Assembly: GCA_003228955.1 (NCBI GenBank)
Contig: QIGN01000043.1
Span: forward strand, 1 to 34,941
Source of the DNA: Hyphomicrobiales bacterium
GTDB taxonomy: Bacteria > Pseudomonadota > Alphaproteobacteria > Rhizobiales > Methyloligellaceae
Reading direction: 5' to 3'
Length of the DNA: 34,941 bases
The notes under the pieces are model-generated. The model made no database searches and was not told the DNA's origin. It was given only the letters and a program-made list of their open reading frames with translations. The position numbers were made by a program, and so were the translations under genes. Positions 7,878 to 14,335 of this stretch are shown here, piece after piece (position 1 is the stretch's first letter; each line of letters starts with the position of its first letter).

Positions 7878-8157
7878 TACCGACCACCAGAATCTGCCGT
7901 TTAATACTCATGCCGTCTTCAACAAGGGTCAGACAGGCTTGTTGGTCAGTTACTCCATTGATCTCCATCAGGCACTCAAAACAAGCGCCCATCATGCAAT
8001 ATGGCGCGCGCATTTCCCCATGCTTTGGCGTTCTTCGGGTATAGGACGGCGAAGCCGCCAGAATTGCCGCGGCGACGGTATCACCGAGTTTGCATGGCAC
8101 CTTTCTTCCCTCAAAGGAGATCGAGATATTTGTGGATGGGTTTCGGCGCATAAACAT
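7864..8157 (-). CDS. (2Fe-2S)-binding ferredoxin-like subunit (HcnA-type)
   Basis: This 97-residue protein is a small plant-type ferredoxin domain with cysteines at 54, 59, 62 and 75 (PYCMMGACFECL and QQACLT), the pattern of the HcnA and SoxA N-terminal iron-sulfur subunits. It has the usual strand ISISFEGRKVPCKLGDTVAAAI near the N-terminus. It is first in the operon with the FAD/NAD subunit and the DAO subunit. AGGAT stands about seven bases before the ATG. The three proteins together suggest a heterotrimeric amino-acid or opine dehydrogenase. Glycine (cyanide formation), D-hydroxyproline, proline and opines are all possible substrates, and no adjacent pathway gene decides among them. Confidence 0.88.
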   Translation of the reverse strand: MFMRRNPSTNISISFEGRKVPCKLGDTVAAAILAASPSYTRRTPKHGEMRAPYCMMGACFECLMEINGVTDQQACLTLVEDGMSIKRQILVVGSDWA

Positions 8158-8296
8158 GTTTCTATCCTGGTAAATTCAAGCGCTATTTTTACTGCTGCTC
8201 CAGAATTGCTCTCCCGGGAGGGCAGGCGCTCCTGTTCGTTAACTTGATCTATACCGCCAGGACATAGACTCCGCACCCTATGAAAAGTGCGGACCC

Positions 8297-8839
8297 ATGT
8301 ATCTTTTTCGCCTGATCTATTACTCGAGGAAAACGGCCGTCAATCCGGACGACCCGCGCCTGCGCGCCGATCTGAAGGAAATTCTGGAAACCGCCAAGCA
8401 CAACAACATGGCCAACGGCGTGACCGGCGCACTGCTGTTCAACCAGAATTATTTCGCGCAAGTTCTGGAGGGCGACCGCAAGGCGGTGACGGAGACTTTC
8501 TGCCGGATCATAAAAGACCCGCGCCACTCGGACCATGTCATTCTCGAGGCCCGGCCAATAAAAAGGCGCCGCTTCGCCGACTGGTCAATGTGTTTTGTCG
8601 GCCAGGAGGTCGCCGAAGAGGTCCATCGGCGCTATTGCTGTTCGAGCGAATTCAAGCCCATGAAAATGACCGCCGACAGCCTGCTGGGGTTCATGAAGGA
8701 ACTCATCGATATAGTCCCGGGGGCGGTGCGCACCAATCAGCCGGGAACGAAACCGGAAGCCCCCGGCAAAAAAATCTTCGGTGAACGGGTTCTGAACCGC
8801 AACAAGATCAAACAGCCCGGCGCGCCGGTACAGGCGTAG
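8297..8839 (+). CDS. BLUF-domain blue-light sensor protein
   Basis: The N-terminal ~95 residues form a BLUF domain, which binds FAD and senses blue light through a hydrogen-bond switch. Seen here are the N-terminal strand FRLIYYSR with the flavin-facing Tyr, NNMANGVTGALLFNQNYFAQVLEG with the conserved Asn and the key Gln of FAQVLEG, and RRFADWSMCFVG with the Trp and Met of the family. About 85 residues follow with no known output domain, so it is a short BLUF protein that would act through a partner. The gene is divergent from the dehydrogenase operon and is followed by the chagasin-like gene. Its ribosome site is weak. Confidence 0.92.
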   Translation: MYLFRLIYYSRKTAVNPDDPRLRADLKEILETAKHNNMANGVTGALLFNQNYFAQVLEGDRKAVTETFCRIIKDPRHSDHVILEARPIKRRRFADWSMCFVGQEVAEEVHRRYCCSSEFKPMKMTADSLLGFMKELIDIVPGAVRTNQPGTKPEAPGKKIFGERVLNRNKIKQPGAPVQA

Positions 8840-8907
8840 AAATTCACAAGCTGCTAACCTTCTACATTTACCCTGCGGAGTGGTATCTGGCCCCGGGGAG
8901 CTCGTTT

Positions 8908-9315
8908 TTGCGCCTACACCTCCTGATTGCCGCCACGGTTATGCTGGTTTTGGGACCAAACACTCCTGCTTGGGCGCGAGAACCCAAGATCATTCAGAAC
9001 CTTGAAACAATGGCCGGCGAGATCGTATTTCTCAAATTGCCCGGCAATCCAACGATTGGTTTCAAGTGGCGGCTTAACAAGGCACTCAGCAGGGGTCTCC
9101 ATCTGGTGAAGGTCGACCAGATCGGATGGCTCATGGCGCAAAAAGGGCGATCCATGTTCTTTCAGGAGCAAAGCATGTTGAATGTCGCGGTCTGGGCCGA
9201 AACCGCCGGCAAGGTCGACCTTGCGTTTGATTATTACCGCCGGATCGGCGGGCGGACCTATAACAAGACTTCTATCGTGCGTGTTGTCATCAAGCCTAAG
9301 CTGGCCGCCCAGTAA
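8908..9315 (+). CDS. Secreted chagasin-like (I42) protease-inhibitor fold protein, degenerate
   Basis: The 135-residue protein starts at TTG 8908 with GGGGAG seven bases upstream, which gives a complete signal peptide (MRLHLLIAATVMLVLG, predicted cut after AWA at ~23). The mature part has GNPTIGFKW, resembling the NPTTGY loop of chagasin/ICP cysteine-protease inhibitors, and ends with a DYYRRIGG-type strand where chagasins have RPW. The middle GxGG loop of the family is not recognisable. The fold assignment is moderate and inhibitory function is unproven. A periplasmic role is expected. It follows the BLUF gene by 68 bases on the same strand. Confidence 0.6.
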   Translation: MRLHLLIAATVMLVLGPNTPAWAREPKIIQNLETMAGEIVFLKLPGNPTIGFKWRLNKALSRGLHLVKVDQIGWLMAQKGRSMFFQEQSMLNVAVWAETAGKVDLAFDYYRRIGGRTYNKTSIVRVVIKPKLAAQ

Positions 9316-9325
9316 TAACACCCAC

Positions 9326-9595
9326 TCAGTTCAGGCGGAATTCTCCTTCCAGAAACCGGAATTCCCTCGGCGACAGCAATTTTTTGTGCATGACGCGGAT
9401 TTGGTAGAGCGGGCCATCGAGGTTTTCGCTCCAGAATTCGAGGAAACCGACCAGCTTGGGAAAGGCTGGCGCAATGTCATAGTCCTGCCAGAGATAGGAT
9501 TGAATGAGTGCGGGATAATCCGGAAGGCGGTACAGGATCTGCGCCGTGGTCAGGTTGTGCCCTTGCAGTTGTGCTGTGAAATCCCGGTCAGCCAT
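9326..9595 (-). CDS. usg: Usg family protein
   Basis: This 89-residue protein matches the Usg family found near trp or tRNA-processing genes in alphaproteobacteria: LTTAQILYRLPDYPALIQSYLWQDYDIAPAFPKL near the start, then a FLEFWSENLDGPLY and RVMHKKLLSPREFRFLEG ending. Its biochemical function is unknown. The start was set at ATG 9595, where GGGAGGGAGG lies about six bases upstream; a longer reading frame has no better ribosome site. It stands 118 bases downstream of the coupled Nudix-DUF6111-CCA-small protein block and may be transcribed separately. Confidence 0.87.
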   Translation of the reverse strand: MADRDFTAQLQGHNLTTAQILYRLPDYPALIQSYLWQDYDIAPAFPKLVGFLEFWSENLDGPLYQIRVMHKKLLSPREFRFLEGEFRLN

Positions 9596-9689
9596 ATCAG
9601 CCTCCCTCCCGCGATGCTCAGAATCCTTCTGACCGGAACGATAACGCACTAGGCTCGATGGAATCAATTTTTATGTGCTAAAACATTGT

Positions 9690-9718
9690 GTTGGCAGCAA
9701 TCCGGCAATGCTGCTAAC
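9690..9718 (-). terminator. Possible terminator at the end of the CCA operon
   Basis: Bases 9690-9699 and 9709-9718 form a ten-base stem with one mismatch and a nine-base loop, overlapping the stop codon of the small membrane protein. On the minus strand it is followed by ACAATGTTTTAG, a short T-run. This is a weak candidate. Confidence 0.35.
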
Positions 9719-9941
9719 GCCGGTTCGCGATCCGGTCCCAGAATTTCAGGGCAAGATAATCACCCGCCCCGGCGGCCAGAAATGCGATTGCCACGATTTG
9801 CGCGGTCTCTTCGGAAAGTCCCAGTTGTTCGGCGAACAGATAGATGACGAGGCCGGCGATCAGGCATGTAATCGCCACGACGCCGAACACGATCTTTATC
9901 ACGCGGTTGCGCGATTCGCTGGTAAGGCTCTGCTGTGTCAT
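9714..9941 (-). CDS. Small two-helix membrane protein, unknown function
   Basis: The 75-residue product has two hydrophobic helices (IKIVFGVVAITCLIAGLVIY and TAQIVAIAFLAAGAGDYLAL), a short polar N-terminus and a basic C-terminus (WDRIANRR), so both ends probably face the same side of the inner membrane. It shares an ATGA start/stop overlap with the CCA-adding enzyme gene and so is translationally coupled to it. The family was not recognised. Its place after the CCA gene suggests a conserved neighbour, but no function follows from that. Confidence 0.75.
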   Translation of the reverse strand: MTQQSLTSESRNRVIKIVFGVVAITCLIAGLVIYLFAEQLGLSEETAQIVAIAFLAAGAGDYLALKFWDRIANRR

Positions 9942-11230
9942 GTCTTGTCCTTTCCCGTATCATGAACCGTCCCGCCGCCCTTTGAGGCCACCGCGGAGCG
10001 CGCCATTTCCAGCAGCCGCGCCCTGTCCAGTTCGAAGCCGCCAGCGGCCCAGCACGATTCGATTTCACTCATTATCACACCCACCGCGGGGCCTTGCGGC
10101 ACGCCCAGGCCCACAATATCCCTCCCTAGCAGCGGAAACTTCGGGACCGGCGTTTCCTCTATGCGGGTCATGAGATCACGCCACGCGGTATCTGAAGCCA
10201 TGTCCCGCGACGCGGCCCAGGCCATGAATGCGCCTTCCCGGAAAGCTGACCGCCCGGCCCCATGGAGCCCGGCGCTGACTCCAGCCTCGCCCAGCGTTGC
10301 CGACAGGCCGCGAAACCCGGATGCAGCCTCCAGACGCTTCGCGTCCGCGCCAGGCAAGCGCAGCCGCGTCTTCAGCCGTTCGGCATCCTCAACCACCGCG
10401 AGCGCCAGCGCGCCGAGCCGGAGCACCGCGTCGGGCTCCCGCCCGAGATGCGCCTCGATGGCGATCATTTTCTCCAGCCGGCACAAAAAAGGCACACCCC
10501 CGAGCACCTGAACGAGCAGGCCATGTTCAAACATTTTCCGGAGCGAGCCGGCGGCGCGCGGCGCGCGCAACAACCGCATCAGCTCGGAATTTACCCGCTC
10601 GGCGGAAAGGCCGTACAGCCCGCCGCGCCCGCTCACGCAGGCGCGCAGAGCCGCTGCATCGAAGTCCCCATCTCCAAGCTCGGCGTTGAGCCGAAAGAAA
10701 CGCAGGATCCGCAAATAGTCTTCCGCGACCCTTGTTCGCGGATCACCAATGAAACGAATTTTTCGCGTCTCTATATCGCCCATGGCGTCCAGGGGATCGT
10801 GGAGCGTTCCATCGGCTTCCGCATAGAGCGCGTTGAGGGTGAAGTCGCGCCGGCTTGCATCGGCCAGCCAGTCGTCCGTGTAGGACACCTTGGCGCGGCG
10901 GCCGTAGGTTTCCACATCCTTGCGCAAAGTGGTCACCTGGAAGGCGCGGCCGTCCGCGATCAACGTGACGGTTCCATGATCGAAACCCGTCGCAACGACC
11001 TTCAATCCGGCGCCCCGAGCCAGTTCCATGACCGTTTCGGGAAGCGCAATGGTGGCAAAGTCGACATCATGAACGCGGCGCGACAGCAAGGTATCGCGCA
11101 CCGCACCGCCGACCGCGCGGATTTCAAAGCCCTGCGCGCGAACCAATGCGAAGACCTCTCGCGTGCCAGGCCAGCCCAGCCAGTCCGCGCCGGCGAGTGA
11201 AGGCAGGGAAGACCGATGGCTCGGGGACAT
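9938..11230 (-). CDS. cca: CCA tRNA nucleotidyltransferase / poly(A) polymerase family
   Basis: The 430-residue class II nucleotidyltransferase adds or repairs the 3' CCA of tRNA. The head domain contains IRAVGGAVRDTLL (GGAVRD at 41-46) and VHDVDFAT with metal-binding D55 and D57. RRDFTLNALYAE and EDYLRILRFFRL follow, the classic RRDFT and nucleotide-recognition motifs. The rest is the helical body and tail seen in alphaproteobacterial enzymes. ATG 11230 was preferred because AGGACC stands just upstream and it leaves 43 bases after the DUF6111 stop. Further upstream codons would overlap that gene. It overlaps the small membrane protein by ATGA. Confidence 0.95.
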   Translation of the reverse strand: MSPSHRSSLPSLAGADWLGWPGTREVFALVRAQGFEIRAVGGAVRDTLLSRRVHDVDFATIALPETVMELARGAGLKVVATGFDHGTVTLIADGRAFQVTTLRKDVETYGRRAKVSYTDDWLADASRRDFTLNALYAEADGTLHDPLDAMGDIETRKIRFIGDPRTRVAEDYLRILRFFRLNAELGDGDFDAAALRACVSGRGGLYGLSAERVNSELMRLLRAPRAAGSLRKMFEHGLLVQVLGGVPFLCRLEKMIAIEAHLGREPDAVLRLGALALAVVEDAERLKTRLRLPGADAKRLEAASGFRGLSATLGEAGVSAGLHGAGRSAFREGAFMAWAASRDMASDTAWRDLMTRIEETPVPKFPLLGRDIVGLGVPQGPAVGVIMSEIESCWAAGGFELDRARLLEMARSAVASKGGGTVHDTGKDKT

Positions 11231-11273
11231 CTGGAAAGGTCCTAGGTCTACGCGGGCCAGCCCGCGCCCAAGG

Positions 11274-11537
11274 TCAAGGGCTGCGGCCAGGTTTGGCCGC
11301 GCCTTCACGCAGCGAGGGAGCCGGGTCCCCCTTTTCATATTCAATGATTTCAATGGAAATCAGGCTCGCAAAGGTGCCAAACGCCAGCACCGCGCCCGCG
11401 ACCGCCAGCCAGTTTATTGGAGCGTTTTCCAGGAGGCTTCCTTCCAGCTTGCCGCGCTGGCGGACGAAAGCAATGGCCGCGTAAACGAAGAACGGCACGA
11501 AGAACATGGCAACGACGGCGAAAAAAAAGCGTATCAT
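11274..11537 (-). CDS. DUF6111 family membrane protein
   Basis: This 87-residue protein has two hydrophobic helices (FFFAVVAMFFVPFFVYAAIA and WLAVAGAVLAFGTFASLISI) separated by a charged RQRGKLEGS loop. It fits DUF6111, a small inner-membrane family that in Hyphomicrobiales lies between a CoA-type Nudix gene and the CCA gene, exactly as here. Its start overlaps the Nudix stop by four bases (ATGA), so it is co-translated. The function is unknown. Confidence 0.8.
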   Translation of the reverse strand: MIRFFFAVVAMFFVPFFVYAAIAFVRQRGKLEGSLLENAPINWLAVAGAVLAFGTFASLISIEIIEYEKGDPAPSLREGAAKPGRSP

Positions 11538-12217
11538 CCTTTAGACTCCGAACTGTACAGCCAGTCGCACAGATTGCGCAGCATGCCAGCGGTTGCGCCC
11601 CAGATAAAGCGTTCTCCACAGGGAATGGCATGGAAAACCCGCTTCACGCCACGCCATTCACGCGTATGCATCTCATAGTTTTCCGCATTCATCAAATGGC
11701 TCAGCGGCACGTCGAAAATATCGGCAACCTCGCTGCGGTCGGGCGTAATCGAATATCCCTCGCGGATGATCGCGACCAATGGCGAAATCCTGTAACCGGT
11801 CGAGGTCAGATAGTCGTCGAGAAAGCCCACTGTCTCGACAAATTCCGGATCGAGGCCAATCTCTTCGCGTGCCTCCCTGAGCGCGGTCTCGACCACATTG
11901 GCATCGCCAGTGTCCTTCCTGCCGCCAGGGAAGGAAATCTGCCCGGGATGGACGGGCAGGTGCTCGGAGCGCTGCGTGAACAGGATGGAAGCTGCCCCCT
12001 CACGCTCGATCACCGGGATCAGCACAGCGGCCGTGCGTTTTTGTTCAAAAGAGTCCATTGTTTCAAGTTCGGGGCTGAGTTCAAAATCGTTGCGGCCGGG
12101 AAAGGCCCCATCGGCACAGGCGATCCGCTGCTCGGGAGTCGCCAGCACACCGCGTGCCCGGATGCGCAGACCGGCTGTGGTAAACTCGCCAGCCTCCTTG
12201 TCTTGCACGAGTGCCAT
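11534..12217 (-). CDS. CoA pyrophosphatase (Nudix hydrolase)
   Basis: The 227-residue cytosolic protein carries the coenzyme-A-type Nudix signature. A UPF0035-like segment LFTQRSEHLPVHPGQISFPG (79-98) runs into a Nudix box at 98-122 with REAREEIGL as its catalytic helix. Such enzymes cleave CoA or oxidised CoA to 3',5'-ADP and 4'-phosphopantetheine. The box has the one-residue-longer spacing and Asp usual in this subfamily. It is the first gene of the minus-strand block Nudix-DUF6111-CCA-small membrane protein and is divergent from the MoxR operon across 154 bases. Confidence 0.92.
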   Translation of the reverse strand: MALVQDKEAGEFTTAGLRIRARGVLATPEQRIACADGAFPGRNDFELSPELETMDSFEQKRTAAVLIPVIEREGAASILFTQRSEHLPVHPGQISFPGGRKDTGDANVVETALREAREEIGLDPEFVETVGFLDDYLTSTGYRISPLVAIIREGYSITPDRSEVADIFDVPLSHLMNAENYEMHTREWRGVKRVFHAIPCGERFIWGATAGMLRNLCDWLYSSESKG

Positions 12218-12371
12218 CGCCTATCGTCCGGTTTGAAGTGTGGAGCGCCTGATCGCTGCCCGGCGGGAGTTTGTCTTGCTTCGGCTGCCTGATTTTCGCT
12301 CTAACACGATTGTGACCAAATTTGGCGGCAGACTATTCCGATCCGATCATAACAGGATTATATTCATCACC

Positions 12372-13370
12372 ATGAGCGCACTAAGTCAAACGGACGAAAA
12401 ACTTGCCGAACGCCTTGAGGCGGCGGGGGACAAGACCCGCCTTGTCCATGAAGCGACGGCTTCGGTTATCTTCGGTCAGGACCGGGTGATTGAACTGACG
12501 CTGATTACATTGCTGGCCGGCGGCCATGCGTTGCTGATCGGCGTCCCCGGCCTCGCCAAAACCTCTTTGGTGGAAACCCTGGGCAGGGTTCTTGGCCTGG
12601 ACAACAAGCGAATTCAGTTTACGCCGGACCTCATGCCCTCGGACATCGTCGGCTCGGAAGTTCTGGAAGAGGGCACGGGCGGCAAACGCTCGTTCCGCTT
12701 TCTGAAAGGCCCGGTCTTCACACAGCTCTTGATGGCGGACGAAATCAACCGGGCAAGCCCCAAGACCCAGTCGGCGCTGCTGCAGGCCATGCAGGAACAT
12801 CATGTCACGATGGCCGGCGTCAATTATCCGGTTCCGCGCCCGTTTCATGTATTGGCGACGCAAAACCCGCTTGAGCAGGAGGGCACCTATCCGCTTCCCG
12901 AGGCCCAGCTTGACCGCTTTTTACTGCAGATCGACATCGACTATCCCGACCAGGCTGCGGAGCGGCGCATGTTGTTCGCGACCACCGGCCTCAAGGAAAC
13001 CAAGCTCAAGCCCATCCTCAACGAGACCGACCTGATGGCCGCGCAACGTCTGGTGCGGCAGATCCCGGTCGGTGAAAAGGTCGTCGATGCGATTTTGATG
13101 CTGGTGCGTTCGGCGCGCCCCGGCGCCGACGCCAAAGACGCCATAAACGAACAGATTGCGTGGGGTCCTGGCCCGCGCGCGAGTCAGGCCCTGATGCTCG
13201 GCGTGCGCGCCAAGGCGCTGATCGACGGGCGGCTGGCGCCTTCGGTGGACGATGTCGTCTCCCTTGCCGAGCCCATATTGAAGCATCGCATGGCGCTGAC
13301 ATTCGCGGCGCGCGCCGAAGGCATCACCATCCAGTCCGTGATTGGATCAATTACCCAGCGGCTGGAGTAA
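12372..13370 (+). CDS. MoxR family AAA+ ATPase
   Basis: The 332-residue AAA+ ATPase has Walker A GVPGLAKT at 57-64, Walker B LLMADEINRA at 119-128 and sensor 1 ATQNP at 162-166, followed by EQEGTYPLPEAQLDRF, the MoxR hallmark. MoxR proteins act as chaperones for maturation of partner complexes, usually encoded next to DUF58 and VWA proteins, as here. The ATG at 12372 begins MSALSQTDEKL, the normal N-terminus; a longer upstream frame has no ribosome site and no family similarity. It leads a four-gene operon ending at 19403. Confidence 0.95.
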   Translation: MSALSQTDEKLAERLEAAGDKTRLVHEATASVIFGQDRVIELTLITLLAGGHALLIGVPGLAKTSLVETLGRVLGLDNKRIQFTPDLMPSDIVGSEVLEEGTGGKRSFRFLKGPVFTQLLMADEINRASPKTQSALLQAMQEHHVTMAGVNYPVPRPFHVLATQNPLEQEGTYPLPEAQLDRFLLQIDIDYPDQAAERRMLFATTGLKETKLKPILNETDLMAAQRLVRQIPVGEKVVDAILMLVRSARPGADAKDAINEQIAWGPGPRASQALMLGVRAKALIDGRLAPSVDDVVSLAEPILKHRMALTFAARAEGITIQSVIGSITQRLE

Positions 13371-13378
13371 ACCTCGCC

Positions 13379-14335
13379 GTGGCTGATACCGCATCGCCAC
13401 TGCAGGAACTGGAGACCCACGCGCATGGGCTGGCCGCCCGCATGCCCTCCCTGCTGGTCGCGGCGCGGCGTATCTCCCACACGGTCGCCCACGGCATCCA
13501 CGGCCGCCGCCGCCGGGGTCCGGGCGAAACCTTCTGGCAGTTCCGTCATTTCGAGGACAGCGACGCCGCGGAATCCATTGACTGGCGCCGTTCGGCCACC
13601 TCGGACCATCTCTATGTGCGCGAACGCGAATGGGAGGCGGCCCATACGGTGTGGATGTGGATCGACCTTTCCGCATCCATGGCGTTCCGCTCGCACCTTT
13701 CGGCAACTTCGAAAATGGACCGCGCCATCGTCCTGGCGCTGGCGATGGGCGAGTTGCTTGTGCAGGCCGGTGAACGCATCGCGTTCATGGGCGGGCGCCC
13801 GCGCGCCGGGCGCAGCGCGGTAAACAAACTGGCGCTGTCGATTGCGCGCCGGGCCGGCGACCCGGCCTTCGCTAAAGACAGCCTGCCGCCCGTGACGGCG
13901 CTGGGACAATTTTCGGAATGCCTTCTGTTTTCCGATTTTCTGGAGCCGGTTGAAGATCTGGCGCCGCGTCTGGAGCAACTCGCGGTGCAGGGCGTGCGCG
14001 GTCATCTCCTCCAGATTCTCGATCCCGCCGAAGAAAGCCTCCCCTATGAAGGCCGCACCGAATTTACCGCCGCGGAGGGCGCCGAGCAGGTAACGGCCGG
14101 ACGCGCGGAGAGCTTGCGGACACGCTTTCATGAGCGCATGGTCGCCCACCGCCATGCAATTCTCGCCGAGCTCAAACGTCTGGAATGGTCGCTGCTGGTG
14201 CATCACACGGACCGCCCGGCCGAAGAGGCGCTGCTGGCGTCGCATACGCGCCTTGCAGGGCTGGAACATGATTACCGCTACCGCCCGCCGGCCGAAGCCA
14301 TCGATGCGGGCCTGCCCGAAGGGGATGCGGCATGA
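13379..14335 (+). CDS. DUF58 domain protein (VWA-like MoxR partner)
   Basis: The 318-residue protein begins at GTG 13379, eight bases after the MoxR stop. It contains the DUF58 core: FRHFEDSDAAESIDWRRSA, then YVREREWE, and a VWA MIDAS segment WIDLSASM (D96-x-S98-x-S100). DUF58 proteins are the usual substrates or partners of MoxR ATPases. It is soluble, with no membrane helix seen. Its stop overlaps the next start as ATGA. An in-frame extension into the MoxR gene is a shadow of the high-GC codon bias. Confidence 0.93.
   Translation: MADTASPLQELETHAHGLAARMPSLLVAARRISHTVAHGIHGRRRRGPGETFWQFRHFEDSDAAESIDWRRSATSDHLYVREREWEAAHTVWMWIDLSASMAFRSHLSATSKMDRAIVLALAMGELLVQAGERIAFMGGRPRAGRSAVNKLALSIARRAGDPAFAKDSLPPVTALGQFSECLLFSDFLEPVEDLAPRLEQLAVQGVRGHLLQILDPAEESLPYEGRTEFTAAEGAEQVTAGRAESLRTRFHERMVAHRHAILAELKRLEWSLLVHHTDRPAEEALLASHTRLAGLEHDYRYRPPAEAIDAGLPEGDAA

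Noticed and set aside
5282-8157. Naming the dehydrogenase operon hcnABC outright
   Set aside because: The same three-subunit layout is used by opine, proline and hydroxyproline dehydrogenases, and no neighbour or product evidence selects cyanide synthesis.
12316-12325. CCAAATTTGG palindrome before the MoxR gene
   Set aside because: It is a 10-bp palindrome, occurs once and has no companion site; chance is the simplest explanation.
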